Below are positions 29,890 to 37,601 of a stretch of DNA of 37,601 nt, one piece after another. The stretch lies in contig JAFVQM010000001.1 in NCBI GenBank assembly GCA_017504795.1, positions 1-37,601 of the forward strand. Reading direction: 5' to 3'. The notes under the pieces are model-generated. The model had not been told where the DNA came from, did not search any database, and worked only from the letters and a program-made list of their open reading frames with translations. Position numbers and translations under genes: made by a program. Source of the DNA: Clostridia bacterium. Its GTDB lineage: Bacteria > Bacillota > Clostridia > Christensenellales > Borkfalkiaceae. The stretch's first letter is position 1. Each line of letters starts with the position of its first letter.

Positions 29890-30850
29890 AACTTTTAATA
29901 AGGTCAATAAATTCACGGCTCGTCATACCCAAGATAAATGCTGATATATCTATATTTTTAATATCTTCTATCAAGGTGTTTTCAAGCGTGCGCTCTAAAA
30001 CGGCAACGTCCTTTTCACCAAAAAAATCACCGGTTATTTTTAGTGATTTTATCATTTCGTTTTCAAGGTTTAACGTCAACTCAACCTTGCCAAAATCATA
30101 GCGTTTTGCCACCGTTTTTTGGTAAGACGATACCATCGGTTTTTCAGGAAATATCCACTCATAGGACGAATTTCTCGCATATAGCCTATCAATATCTTGG
30201 CTTTTAGGCGGTGAAATAACTTCGGCGTTAAACTCCGTTATTATTTGGTTTTTAATGGCGTTTATAAAGTCTGAAACCGAGTTTATTGAAGACAGTTCAC
30301 AAACGTTTATAACGCGTTTTTTAACCGACTTTACCGCCTTAGATTTAAGTTTATCTCTATCGGGCGTGAGCACTTTTGACATAAAGTCTAAATCACTACT
30401 AAAAAGTAGCGTGCCGTGATGCAAAACGCGATTTCCCACCCTATGCTGAGCGCTACCTGAAATTTTAAGACCGCTTTCGGTTTCTAAATCGTTTCTGCCT
30501 GATAGTTTAACGTTAACGCCTAGCGTTTTAAGTGCTTTTATTATCGGCTTTGTAAAGTACTCAAAATCGATACCGTCTGTTTTCGAGTTGGGGTTTATAA
30601 AAGAATAGTTTACGTTGCCAAGGTCGTGATAGACTGCACCACCACCCGTTATGCGCCTTGCAAGATATACGCCGTATTTATCTAAAACTGCTCTATCAAC
30701 TTCGGCGTGAGCGTTTTGGTTTTTGCCTATAACCACCGTTTTATCGTTTTGCCACAGCATAAAAACGCAGTCACTCGCGGTATTAAATAAATACTCTTCA
30801 ACTGCTAAATTGTAATATGGATTTGTGGTTGATAAAACTAAAAACTTCAT
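29888..30850 (-). CDS. lplA: Lipoate-protein ligase
   Basis: A 320-residue LplA: ATP-dependent attachment of free lipoate to lipoyl domains. Motifs are RRITGGGAVYHDLGNVNYSF (about 65-84), the lipoyl-AMP lysine region GLKISGSAQHR, and HHGTLLFSSDL. A C-terminal accessory domain (about 235-320) is present, as in full-length LplA. It lies downstream of the 2-oxoacid dehydrogenase operon, whose E2 is its likely target. No ribosome site precedes the ATG and a strong hairpin ends about 12 bases upstream, so its expression signals are unclear. Confidence 0.93.
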   Translation of the reverse strand: MKFLVLSTTNPYYNLAVEEYLFNTASDCVFMLWQNDKTVVIGKNQNAHAEVDRAVLDKYGVYLARRITGGGAVYHDLGNVNYSFINPNSKTDGIDFEYFTKPIIKALKTLGVNVKLSGRNDLETESGLKISGSAQHRVGNRVLHHGTLLFSSDLDFMSKVLTPDRDKLKSKAVKSVKKRVINVCELSSINSVSDFINAIKNQIITEFNAEVISPPKSQDIDRLYARNSSYEWIFPEKPMVSSYQKTVAKRYDFGKVELTLNLENEMIKSLKITGDFFGEKDVAVLERTLENTLIEDIKNIDISAFILGMTSREFIDLIKS

Positions 30851-30861
30851 AATTTTTTAAT

Positions 30862-30892
30862 AAAGCGGAAGTGATTTCACTTCCGCTTTTTT
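30862..30892. terminator. Hairpin terminator just before lplA
   Basis: The stem AAAGCGGAAGTG / CACTTCCGCTTT with loop ATTT. The T-run is best on the plus strand (T6); on the minus strand it is TTTATT. It could end the E1-side transcript, leaving only about 11 nt to the lplA ATG. Confidence 0.75.
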
Positions 30893-30920
30893 AATTGTTT
30901 TTTATTGCCTATACTAACTA

Positions 30921-31123
30921 GTATTTTAAGACGTTAGTTGCAAGTATAAATTAGTATAAAGAGTTAGAAACAAGTTAGACCAAGTTAAATTGACTAACTA
31001 AAAGTCTATATAAGCAACGTTTTAAGACGTTAGTAGCAAGTATAAATTAGTATAAAGAGTTAGAAACAAGTTAGACTAAGTTAAATTGACTTTCTAAAAG
31101 CATATAATAACTAGTATTTTAAG
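30921..31123. repeat. Tandem repeat, period 96-97 bp
   Basis: Two full units beginning TTTTAAGACGTTAG (30924 and 31020) and the start of a third (31117), which runs into the structured element at 31125. Units 1 and 2 are nearly identical (GCAAGTATAAATTAGTATAA, GAGTTAGAAACAAGTTAGAC). No coding capacity is seen. A diverged piece is found near 7902-7950, again beside a structured element. Confidence 0.85.
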
Positions 31124-31124
31124 A

Positions 31125-31237
31125 CGTTAGTTGCAAGCAAGACAAGGCTCGCCTAGACGAGTGGTTACAATAGACCTTTTTGGTCATTGTAGACACTCGG
31201 CAACGGCAGAAACGCAGTATTTGCGCCGCAAATAACG
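31125..31237. repeat. Structured 113-nt repeat, copy B
   Basis: Same layout as 7953-8064: CGTTA/TAACG ends; TTGC/GCAA (31131-31134/31228-31231) and GCAA/TTGC (31137-31140/31221-31224); CGAGTG/CACTCG (31158-31163/31194-31199); TACAAT/ATTGTA (31166-31171/31186-31191); GACC/GGTC (31173-31176/31182-31185). Invariant blocks are AGACAAGGCTC, TAGACCTT and AGAAACG-N-AGTAT. It lies 9 bases after the E1 stop codon. Confidence 0.75.
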
Positions 31238-31246
31238 GATTAAAAA

Positions 31247-33730
31247 TTATAAGCCTTTCTTCGAGCGATCAATCTTCTCAATATCAGTAAAGTTATTGGT
31301 AGGAACGTGACCTGGAAGTGGCATAATTTTTTCGTGGAGCGCGTCGATAATCCAGTCGGGTTGAGGGAAGAAACTCTTTTCAAGTTCGAAAGCAGGAGTA
31401 ATCCAGTTTCTTGAACCAACGACAACGGCAGGACCGTCAAGATAATCAAAGCACATTTCGGTAATGTTAGACGCCATATCTCTCATAACAGAGTTTCTTT
31501 CGCAAGCATCACCAACGAATAATACCTTACCAGTCTTCTTAACCGATTCAACAACTTTTTCGTAGTTGAACGGAACGATAGATCTAGCATCGATAACTTC
31601 CGCAGATACACCGTATTTTTCTTGTAAGATTTTTGCTGCTTCAAGCGCTCTATAGAGAACTGCACCAATAGTTACGATAGTAACGTCACTACCCTTTCTC
31701 TTGATATCGGGTTCGCCGAACGGAATTTCGTAGTGACCTTCTGGTACACCGCCTTCCATAAATTCTTCGCCGATACCGTAAATTCTTTGAGATTCAAAGA
31801 ATACAACGGGGTCAGTGCCTTCGAGTGCGCTAGTCATTAAGCCCTTAGCGTCAGCCGGGGTTGACGGGAATACGACTTTAAGACCGGGGATATGCGAGCA
31901 AAGCGCAGTCCAGTCTTGCGAGTGTTGAGCACCGTACTTAGAACCAACCGATACACGAAGTACGATAGGCATTTTAAGAATACCTGCCGACATTGCTTGC
32001 CATTTAGCCATTTGGTTAAAGATTTCGTCACCAGCGCAACCGATAAAGTCAGCGTACATAAGTTCAACTATTGCTCTACCACCGCACATAGCGTAACCAA
32101 CTGCCGAGCCAACGATAGCCGATTCAGAGATAGGCGAGTTGAAGAATCTGTGATAAGGAACGGCTTCGGTCATCTTCTTGTAAACGCCGAACGCACCACC
32201 CCAGTCACGGTTATCTTCACCGTACGCGATAAGCGTAGGATCGTCGTAGAACTTATCGATAATAGGTTCAAACAAGCCGTCGCAAATGTTGTACATTTTC
32301 ATCTTAGAAACAGGCTTGCCGTTCTTATCGGTAGCGGTACGAGTTTTGCCCTTAATTTCTTTAACACGGGGGCATTCTTCCTTAGGCATAAGCATTTCTG
32401 CTTCGCGAGTAGGATCTAAACTCTTAACCTTTTGGTTAGAGAACATAATCGAAGAAATAGCGTCAGGCTCTTTGTTAAGGTCCATACGCGGAGAAACTTC
32501 ATCGTTGATAGCAAGTTTCATAACTTCGGTCATGCGGTTAGTGATTTCTTCGTGAATTTTAAGGAAATCTTCTTCTTTCGCAACGCCACCCATAATGAGT
32601 TTGGTCTTGAATTTTAAGATAGGATCTGCATTCTTCCATGCTTCGATTTCCTCAGCGGTACGATAGGTAGACGAGTCAGACGGAGAGTGACCAGATACAC
32701 GGTAGGTAACCACGTCTAAAAGCGCAGGGCCTTTGCCTTGTAAAAGGAGTTCTTTCTTTCTCTTAACAGCGTCAGCCACTGCTAAGGGGTCATAACCGTT
32801 TACGCGTTCAGCATGCATTTGGCTGGGGTTGAAACCTGCGCCAAGTCTTGCAGCCATATCAAAGCCCATGGTTTCACCACGAGTTTGACCGCCCATACCG
32901 TAGTGGTTGTTGAATACGTTGAAAAGTATCGGCATACCACCGTCTTCAAACTTACCGTCCATACCCCAAAGTTTGGTAATTTGGTCCATAGACGCAAAGT
33001 TCATTGATTCTAAAACCGGGCCTCTACCCGTAGCACCGTCACCAAAGTTAGATACTACGATACCGGGTTTGTGGTTAGAACGCTTATAAAGTGCAGCACC
33101 GAGTGCGATAGGACCGCTCGCGCCTACGATAGCGTTGTTGGGCATTAAGCCGAAAGGTATGAAGAAAGCGTGCATCGAACCGCCAAGACCGCGGTTGAAA
33201 CCGGTTTTTCTTGCAAAGATTTCAGCAAGTGCGCCGTATAAAAGGAAGTTGATAGCAAGTTCTTTAATAGAGCCTGCTTTCATATGTTTTTCAACTACTG
33301 ATAAAACTGCACCGTCAAGGAACTCTTTCATAATGTCGTAAAGTTCTTTGTCGTCAAGTTTTTCGATAGAAGATAAACCTTTTGCGAGAATTTCGCCGTG
33401 GCTACGGTGAGAACCGAAAGAAAGGTCGTTAATATCTAAGTGATAAGCCTCGCCTACTGCCGACGCTTCTTGACCGATAGAAAGGTGAGCGGGACCGGGG
33501 TTGTTGTATTTAACGCCGTTGTATTCGCTTTTAACCTTAACTTCGTTAAGCATGGTTTCGAACTCACGAATAATAGCCATATCGCGGTATACGCGGAGCA
33601 TATCTTCTTTCGAGTAGATTTTTAATTCTTCTTTAATGGTTTTGTTGTATTGACATACGGGGATGTCTTCAAAGTGGATGTAACCCGCATCAAACGCCTT
33701 GGCGGGATCAACGTACTGACTCTTTGGCAT
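31247..33730 (-). CDS. 2-oxoacid (pyruvate-type) dehydrogenase E1, fused alpha and beta subunits
   Basis: An 827-residue thiamine-diphosphate enzyme. The alpha part (to about 470) has the ThDP-Mg motif [16 protein letters not shown] ending in FNNHYG, with an insertion ([13 protein letters not shown]) between GDG and NN. The beta part (about 490-827) has [20 protein letters not shown] with the catalytic-type Glu, YADFIG and [13 protein letters not shown]. It decarboxylates a 2-oxoacid and acetylates or acylates the E2 lipoyl group. Pyruvate is the likely substrate, but an acetoin or branched-chain substrate is not excluded. AAAGGAG precedes the ATG. Last gene of the E2-E3-E1 operon, an order opposite to the usual E1-E2-E3. 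Confidence 0.92.
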   Translation of the reverse strand: MPKSQYVDPAKAFDAGYIHFEDIPVCQYNKTIKEELKIYSKEDMLRVYRDMAIIREFETMLNEVKVKSEYNGVKYNNPGPAHLSIGQEASAVGEAYHLDINDLSFGSHRSHGEILAKGLSSIEKLDDKELYDIMKEFLDGAVLSVVEKHMKAGSIKELAINFLLYGALAEIFARKTGFNRGLGGSMHAFFIPFGLMPNNAIVGASGPIALGAALYKRSNHKPGIVVSNFGDGATGRGPVLESMNFASMDQITKLWGMDGKFEDGGMPILFNVFNNHYGMGGQTRGETMGFDMAARLGAGFNPSQMHAERVNGYDPLAVADAVKRKKELLLQGKGPALLDVVTYRVSGHSPSDSSTYRTAEEIEAWKNADPILKFKTKLIMGGVAKEEDFLKIHEEITNRMTEVMKLAINDEVSPRMDLNKEPDAISSIMFSNQKVKSLDPTREAEMLMPKEECPRVKEIKGKTRTATDKNGKPVSKMKMYNICDGLFEPIIDKFYDDPTLIAYGEDNRDWGGAFGVYKKMTEAVPYHRFFNSPISESAIVGSAVGYAMCGGRAIVELMYADFIGCAGDEIFNQMAKWQAMSAGILKMPIVLRVSVGSKYGAQHSQDWTALCSHIPGLKVVFPSTPADAKGLMTSALEGTDPVVFFESQRIYGIGEEFMEGGVPEGHYEIPFGEPDIKRKGSDVTIVTIGAVLYRALEAAKILQEKYGVSAEVIDARSIVPFNYEKVVESVKKTGKVLFVGDACERNSVMRDMASNITEMCFDYLDGPAVVVGSRNWITPAFELEKSFFPQPDWIIDALHEKIMPLPGHVPTNNFTDIEKIDRSKKGL

Positions 33731-33749
33731 AATAATTCTCCTTTATTTA

Positions 33750-35111
33750 TTAAATTAAGAACATTGATTCTCTAATTACTTCACAAACGGTGGGGTGCGG
33801 GAATACGAGTTTCTGAACGTCAGTCACTCTCATTTCCGTTTCAACCATCATAGCAGCGCCGTAAATCATTTCAGACGCGTAACTTCCATAAACGTGAAGA
33901 CCTACGATATTGTTGTGCTTTTTATCAGTTATAACTTTAAGCACACCGTTGCCGTGTTCGTTTTCAGCAATATAGCGACCGCTATATTTTAGAGTTACCG
34001 TTTGAACGTTTACGTCAAGCCCCTTTTCTTTTGCAGATTCGGTAGTTTCGCCTACGCCTGCAACTTCGGGGTTGGTGTATATAACAGACGGAATTGAATT
34101 GTAGTTAATTCTGTCTTTCTTGCCTAAAATGTTGTTGATGCAAACTTCGCCTTCGCGGTATGCGGTGTGAGCAAGCATCGACTTACCGTTTACGTCACCA
34201 GCAGCCCAAACGCCAGGAACGTTGGTCTTGCCGTATTCGTTGGTAACGATTGCGCCTCTTTCAAGTTTTAAGCCGATATTTTCACAGCCTATACCTTGCG
34301 TTCTTGCACGGCGACCGATAGATACGAGTGCGTAGTCAGACTTAATAGTGGTAACCTTACCGTCTTTTTCATAAGAAACGGCGTTGTCTTTAATAGAAAC
34401 TACCTTAGCGCCGAGAATAAATTCTACACCGCGTGATGCGTATTCTTTTTGAAGCATAGTAGAAATTTCTCTATCAACGGGGCCTGCGATGTGATCCATC
34501 ATTTCAACTACGTAAACTTTCGAGCCTACGCTATTGAAGTAAGACGCCATTTCAAGACCTATAACGCCACCGCCTACGATAACGATATCTTTGGGAATTT
34601 GTTTAAGGTCTAAAACTTCGCGGTTAGTAAGCGCGTAACCTGATTTAAGGCTATCTTGAAGCCCGTCAATCGGGGGAAGTGCCGGCGAAGAACCCGTGCA
34701 GATAAGAATTTGCTTACCTACGTATTCTTTATCGCCTGCCACGATTACGAAACCTTCTTCGTTTCTTTCTTTAATGGTTGCTTGAGCGTTAACGACTTCA
34801 ACGCCCGCTTTTTTAAGTTTTGCACCAACGCCCGAAACGAGTTGCTTTATAACTTTGTTTTTTCTTTCAATTACGAAAGAGTGATCGATTTCCGCACTGC
34901 CGAACTTAACGCCGTAGTCTTGGCTATGTTTAGCGTAGTCGTAAATCTTTGCCGAGTAAAGTAAGGTTTTGGTGGGGATACAACCTTCGTTAAGGCAAAC
35001 GCCACCAAGCGCTCTTTCCTCGATAACGAGTGTTTTAAGTTTTGCGTGACCAGCGTGTTCCGCAGCGTTATAACCAGCAGGACCACCGCCTAAAATAATT
35101 AAATCGTACAT
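33750..35111 (-). CDS. lpdA: Dihydrolipoamide dehydrogenase (E3)
   Basis: A 453-residue flavoprotein that reoxidises the E2 dihydrolipoyl group with NAD+. FAD site LIILGGGPAGYNAAEHAGHA, redox disulfide GGVCLNEGCIPTKTLL, NAD site IVIVGGGVIGLEMASYF, second FAD motif WAAGDVNGKSMLAHTAYREG and the C-terminal active-site His-Glu region FPHPTVCEVIRE are all present. CGGAGG is 5 bases before the ATG. Located between E2 (14-base gap) and E1 (19-base gap). Confidence 0.95.
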   Translation of the reverse strand: MYDLIILGGGPAGYNAAEHAGHAKLKTLVIEERALGGVCLNEGCIPTKTLLYSAKIYDYAKHSQDYGVKFGSAEIDHSFVIERKNKVIKQLVSGVGAKLKKAGVEVVNAQATIKERNEEGFVIVAGDKEYVGKQILICTGSSPALPPIDGLQDSLKSGYALTNREVLDLKQIPKDIVIVGGGVIGLEMASYFNSVGSKVYVVEMMDHIAGPVDREISTMLQKEYASRGVEFILGAKVVSIKDNAVSYEKDGKVTTIKSDYALVSIGRRARTQGIGCENIGLKLERGAIVTNEYGKTNVPGVWAAGDVNGKSMLAHTAYREGEVCINNILGKKDRINYNSIPSVIYTNPEVAGVGETTESAKEKGLDVNVQTVTLKYSGRYIAENEHGNGVLKVITDKKHNNIVGLHVYGSYASEMIYGAAMMVETEMRVTDVQKLVFPHPTVCEVIRESMFLI

Positions 35112-35125
35112 AAATTCCTCCGAAA

Positions 35126-36445
35126 TTATTTAGTGAGTAAAAGGTCGAAATTTTCAAGTGCGTTGCATACTTCTTTTAAGAATTTTGCAGCAGGCGCACC
35201 GTCAAGCGCTCTGTGGTCGAACGTAAGCGATAAGCCCATTGCAGGATACGAAACGTCTTGACCGTTAACTTGTTTGATTTTTCTAACGATGGTGCATACG
35301 CCTAAGATACCCGTTTGTGGTGGGTTGATAACCGGCGTGAACGACTCAACGCCAAGCGAACCAAGGTTAGTTACCGTGAACGATGCGTTCTTCAAAAGTT
35401 CAGGATTGATTTTACCGCTTTGTGCTTCTTTAATAACCGTTTTGGTTACCTTAGACATTTCGTTAAGCGAAAGTCTATCAGCATTAAATACGGTGGGAAC
35501 GAGTAAGCCCCTTTCAGTATCAACCGCTACGCCAAGGTTAACGGAATTGAAATATCTCATCTTATCGTCAAGATAGTGAGCGTTAAGGTCTTTATGGTTT
35601 TTAAGTACGCGAGATACTGCAAATAAAACCATATCGTTAAGGGTTATGTTGTTAAGCCCCATAGCCTCTGCGCCTGCTTTGAGCGATGCGCGCATAGCCA
35701 TAAGTTTAGTAGCGTCAAACGATGCGTTGAGCGTAAGTTGAGCCATAGTAGAAAGGCTAGCGTGCATAGATTTTGCAATAACCTTTCTGATGTTGGGAAG
35801 TTTAACGTCTTCATACTCGGGTGCGGGTACGGAAGATAAAACTTCTTCTGCGGTAAGGGGCTTGTTAAGGTCTTGTAAAACGACTTTACCGTTAATGCCC
35901 GAACCTTCAACGCTTTGAGTGTATTCTTGTTTAGCGGCAGGAGATACGGTTAAGCCCATATCAACGAGCCTTTGCACGTCTCTTTCAATAATTCTACCGT
36001 TAGGACCGGTAGGAACTGCCTTTAATAAATCAGCGTGAGTTTTGTCAGCCAAAATTCTCGCTCTTGGCGAAATTGAACCAACGCCAGAAGTTGCTTCAAC
36101 CGAAACTGCGGTTTCTACTTTAACTTCTTTAACTTCTTCTTTCTTTTCTTCAACTGCGGTAGCGCTTTCTTCTTCCTTTTTGGGAACGAAAGCAGAAACG
36201 TCTTCCCCTTCTTCGCCGATTACTAAAACGTTTTCTAAGCAGGGAACGTCGTCGCCTTCTTCACGGAAAATCGCAAGGATTTTACCTGATACCGAAGCGG
36301 GCTCGTCAAACGAAGATTTGTCCGTTTCATACGAAAAGAGAACTTCGCCCTTTTCAACCGTGTCACCAACCTTTTTGTTAAAGGCGGTAATTACACAACT
36401 TTCAACACTTTGTCCCTGACGGGGCATAATTACAACAGTTGCCAT
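35126..36445 (-). CDS. Dihydrolipoamide acyltransferase (E2)
   Basis: A 439-residue core subunit. Residues 1-80 are one lipoyl domain with the modified K43 in YETDKSSFDEP. A Glu/Val/Lys-rich linker (about 88-115) follows, then a peripheral subunit-binding domain SPRARILADKTHADLLKAVP...GRIIERDVQ (about 125-160) and a second, shortened one VSPAAKQEYTQSVEGSGINGKV (about 167-190). The catalytic domain ends with TFDHRALDGAPAAKFL (DHRxxDG motif). First gene of the operon, behind a consensus promoter and with AAGGAG upstream. Two binding domains in tandem are uncommon. Confidence 0.93.
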   Translation of the reverse strand: MATVVIMPRQGQSVESCVITAFNKKVGDTVEKGEVLFSYETDKSSFDEPASVSGKILAIFREEGDDVPCLENVLVIGEEGEDVSAFVPKKEEESATAVEEKKEEVKEVKVETAVSVEATSGVGSISPRARILADKTHADLLKAVPTGPNGRIIERDVQRLVDMGLTVSPAAKQEYTQSVEGSGINGKVVLQDLNKPLTAEEVLSSVPAPEYEDVKLPNIRKVIAKSMHASLSTMAQLTLNASFDATKLMAMRASLKAGAEAMGLNNITLNDMVLFAVSRVLKNHKDLNAHYLDDKMRYFNSVNLGVAVDTERGLLVPTVFNADRLSLNEMSKVTKTVIKEAQSGKINPELLKNASFTVTNLGSLGVESFTPVINPPQTGILGVCTIVRKIKQVNGQDVSYPAMGLSLTFDHRALDGAPAAKFLKEVCNALENFDLLLTK

Positions 36446-36507
36446 AAATTTCTCCTTATTTCTAGATTAAAGGCGTTTTTTGCCTTTTATATATTATTAT
36501 TTAGTTT

Positions 36508-36536
36508 ATTTTAGCACTATAAATTTCTATTGTCAA
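36508..36536 (-). promoter_or_regulatory. Promoter of the 2-oxoacid dehydrogenase operon
   Basis: On the minus strand: perfect -35 TTGACA (36536-36531), 17-bp spacer, -10 TAAAAT (36513-36508). The leader of about 55 nt contains a small AAAGGC/GCCTTT hairpin. Confidence 0.92.
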
Positions 36537-36563
36537 TGCAAATACCCCTAAAAACGCTAAAAA

Positions 36564-36590
36564 ATAAAAAAAGCACACTAGAAGTGTGCC
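36564..36590 (-). terminator. Terminator of the HAD phosphatase gene
   Basis: On the minus strand, the stem GCACACT / AGTGTGC with loop TCT is followed by T7. Confidence 0.92.
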
Positions 36591-36597
36591 GTTATAG

Positions 36598-37239
36598 TTA
36601 TAAAAGTTCGGTAAAATCTAAAATCGTTTCGTCGGCGGTAGATTTTACTTCGTTCCAGTATTTTTCAACTATCGCCTCGAAAATACCTATCGTGTAAAAA
36701 CCCGTTGATTTTGCCGTCTTTATAGCGCCGATACTATCGTCGATAAGAACGCAGTTAGAAGGTTTTACCCCGACTTTTTTAGAGAGTTCTTGATATAATT
36801 TTTTATCCGATTTTGAAAGGTTAAAATCTTCAACCGACCAAACGTTATCGAACAAGTCAAACACGTTATGACGCTTTAAGCAAGGGTCGACAAACCTATG
36901 CGGACTACCGCTTATAACGTTTACTGAGTGCCCTTCACTTTTTAGTTTTTTAATAAGTTCAGGCGCGCCTTTTTTAAGGTCGAACTCGTTGGCGTATAAG
37001 GATTTAAGCCCGTCCATAAAATAATCATAGATTATTTGTGGCTCATCTTTAACGCCAAAAACTTCAACGTAATAATTCGCTATCGCCATAAAGCCCTTAG
37101 TTACGATTTCGGCAATTATATCTTTTGAATAAGAAACTCCCCTATCGTCTAAATACTTAAATATTACGTCAGACCAGGCGCGTGGCATCGAGTCGACTAG
37201 CGTTCCGTCCATATCGAAAAAATAAGCCTTTTTATCCAT
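36598..37239 (-). CDS. HAD-family hydrolase (phosphatase)
   Basis: A 213-residue HAD phosphatase of the beta-phosphoglucomutase/phosphoglycolate phosphatase type. Motif I is FFDMDGTLVDS (Asp nucleophile at residue 9), motif II VISGSP, a Lys for motif III in SKSDKKLY, and motif IV LIDDSIGAIKTAK. The helical cap lies between about residues 18 and 85. The substrate cannot be told. AAAGGAG lies 5 bases before the ATG. A single-gene unit with its own promoter and terminator. Confidence 0.88.
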   Translation of the reverse strand: MDKKAYFFDMDGTLVDSMPRAWSDVIFKYLDDRGVSYSKDIIAEIVTKGFMAIANYYVEVFGVKDEPQIIYDYFMDGLKSLYANEFDLKKGAPELIKKLKSEGHSVNVISGSPHRFVDPCLKRHNVFDLFDNVWSVEDFNLSKSDKKLYQELSKKVGVKPSNCVLIDDSIGAIKTAKSTGFYTIGIFEAIVEKYWNEVKSTADETILDFTELL

Positions 37240-37256
37240 AAAAACTCCTTTGTTTT

Positions 37257-37285
37257 ATTATGGCACAAAAAACGCAAAAAGTAAA
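37257..37285 (-). promoter_or_regulatory. Probable promoter of the HAD gene
   Basis: On the minus strand: -35 TTTACT (37285-37280), 17-bp spacer, -10 CATAAT (37262-37257). Confidence 0.5.
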
Positions 37286-37400
37286 ACGAATTAGAAAAAA
37301 TATACCAAATTATTACAATCTATTTAGTTAATAACGCACGACTAACTGCAATTCAATACACGGCAATCCGTGATTACATACCAAACCTTTCGGCTTGGAT

Positions 37401-37437
37401 AAAAAAAAGGAACTTTTATTCACAAAAGTTCCTTTTT
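37401..37437 (-). terminator. Terminator of the right-edge RNA
   Basis: A 14-bp stem AAAAAGGAACTTTT / AAAAGTTCCTTTTT with a 6-nt loop, followed on the minus strand by T-rich sequence. Confidence 0.88.
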
Positions 37438-37601
37438 GGGTGGGCGTGTGAAATACGCACCAAAGACACCAAATATTATTAGGGCTCCCGAAAATATTTT
37501 GTGAAACAAAAGATTTTTGGGAAAAAGGAAGGGCAGGCTCATAGGTCAAGCCGTTGCAGTAGCAACGGTGGACGAAATAGCCTTGCCCTGACGTGGTGGA
37601 G
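37404..37601 (-). ncRNA. Candidate structured RNA, 5' end beyond window
   Basis: No coding frame with a ribosome site is present. The minus strand carries successive hairpins: AGGGCA-AGGCT/AGCC-TGCCCT enclosing CCGTTG/CAACGG (37589-37530), CCC...GGG with TTTTG/CAAAA (37521-37487), GGTG-CGT/ACG-CACC (37461-37439), then a strong terminator. The middle hairpin is shared with 18722-18776. I do not recognise it as RNase P, tmRNA, SRP or 6S RNA. It could also be a repeat or tRNA-derived relic. Confidence 0.4.

Noticed and set aside
30921-31123. CRISPR array
   Set aside because: Units are about 96 bp with no short repeat-spacer alternation, and spacers would be identical; no cas genes are present.
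31892-32419. Long antisense frame (175 codons) inside the E1 gene
   Set aside because: The E1 frame is fully supported by homology; the antisense product has no recognisable domain and no ribosome site.
37328-37549. Minus-strand frame of 73 codons at the right edge
   Set aside because: It passes through the hairpins and the terminator of the candidate RNA and lacks a ribosome site.
37404-37601. tmRNA, RNase P, SRP or 6S RNA
   Set aside because: None of the conserved cores (tmRNA ends and tag, RNase P P4 region, SRP domain IV loop) is visible; the 6S layout could not be matched.

Overview
The window is an AT-rich stretch of a low-GC Gram-positive chromosome, most likely an uncultured gut-type anaerobe of the class Clostridia. 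The evidence is strong AGGAGG-type ribosome sites, sigma-A promoters (TTGACA/TAAAAT), intrinsic terminators with U-runs after most operons, a Moorella-type flavin reductase-rubredoxin protein and archaeal-type/clostridial enzyme variants. Placement below class is not supported by anything I can see. There is no phage, transposase, CRISPR array or rRNA.

Layout. 1-1162: a truncated lipoprotein gene, a small Lsm-like protein, tRNA-Ser(CGA), and scrambled tRNA relics. 1163-6269: a GH106-like glycosidase and L-fucose isomerase, each with its own promoter. 6271-7864: rsmE (apparently leaderless) and a methyltransferase. 8067-14141: a divergent carbohydrate locus; the minus-strand arm has two tandem amidohydrolase-2 paralogues, an FGGY kinase and a NagA-like amidohydrolase, the plus-strand arm an archaeal-type triosephosphate-isomerase-like protein and a YjbQ protein. 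14145-17086: a GH20/GH67-like hydrolase, an AraC regulator and a flavin reductase-rubredoxin. 17281-18462: a leaderless M20 peptidase. 18503-19089: tRNA-Pro(CGG) with a 152-bp direct repeat carrying the 3' half of the same tRNA. 19214-28598: a tightly overlapped nine-gene operon that encodes all steps from PEP + erythrose-4-P to chorismate and on to the Phe and Tyr precursors (aroF, tyrA, aroB, aroA, aroC, pheA, aroE-aroK fusion, aroQ, then a FAD oxidoreductase). A divergent aminotransferase (28680-29861) can supply the last step. 29888-36536: lipoate ligase and a pyruvate/2-oxoacid dehydrogenase operon (E2, E3, fused E1 alpha-beta). 36598-37285: a HAD phosphatase. 37401-37601: a candidate structured RNA running off the edge.

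The most striking signals are regulatory or structural rather than protein-coding. (1) The aromatic operon is preceded by an unannotated 19-codon leader peptide with 5 Phe and 4 Tyr codons, followed by mutually exclusive antiterminator and terminator hairpins: a complete ribosome-mediated attenuator of the kind classically known from enterobacteria. (2) Two 112/113-nt elements, lying 2 and 9 nt after the stop codons of unrelated operons, share invariant single-stranded blocks while their helices covary, pointing to a conserved structured RNA or structured DNA repeat. (3) A second covarying hairpin is shared by the tRNA-Pro relic region and the right window edge. (4) A hairpin at 15533-15571 combines terminator, promoter -10 and Shine-Dalgarno. 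(5) The sugar locus combines enzymes that do not add up to a pathway I know.
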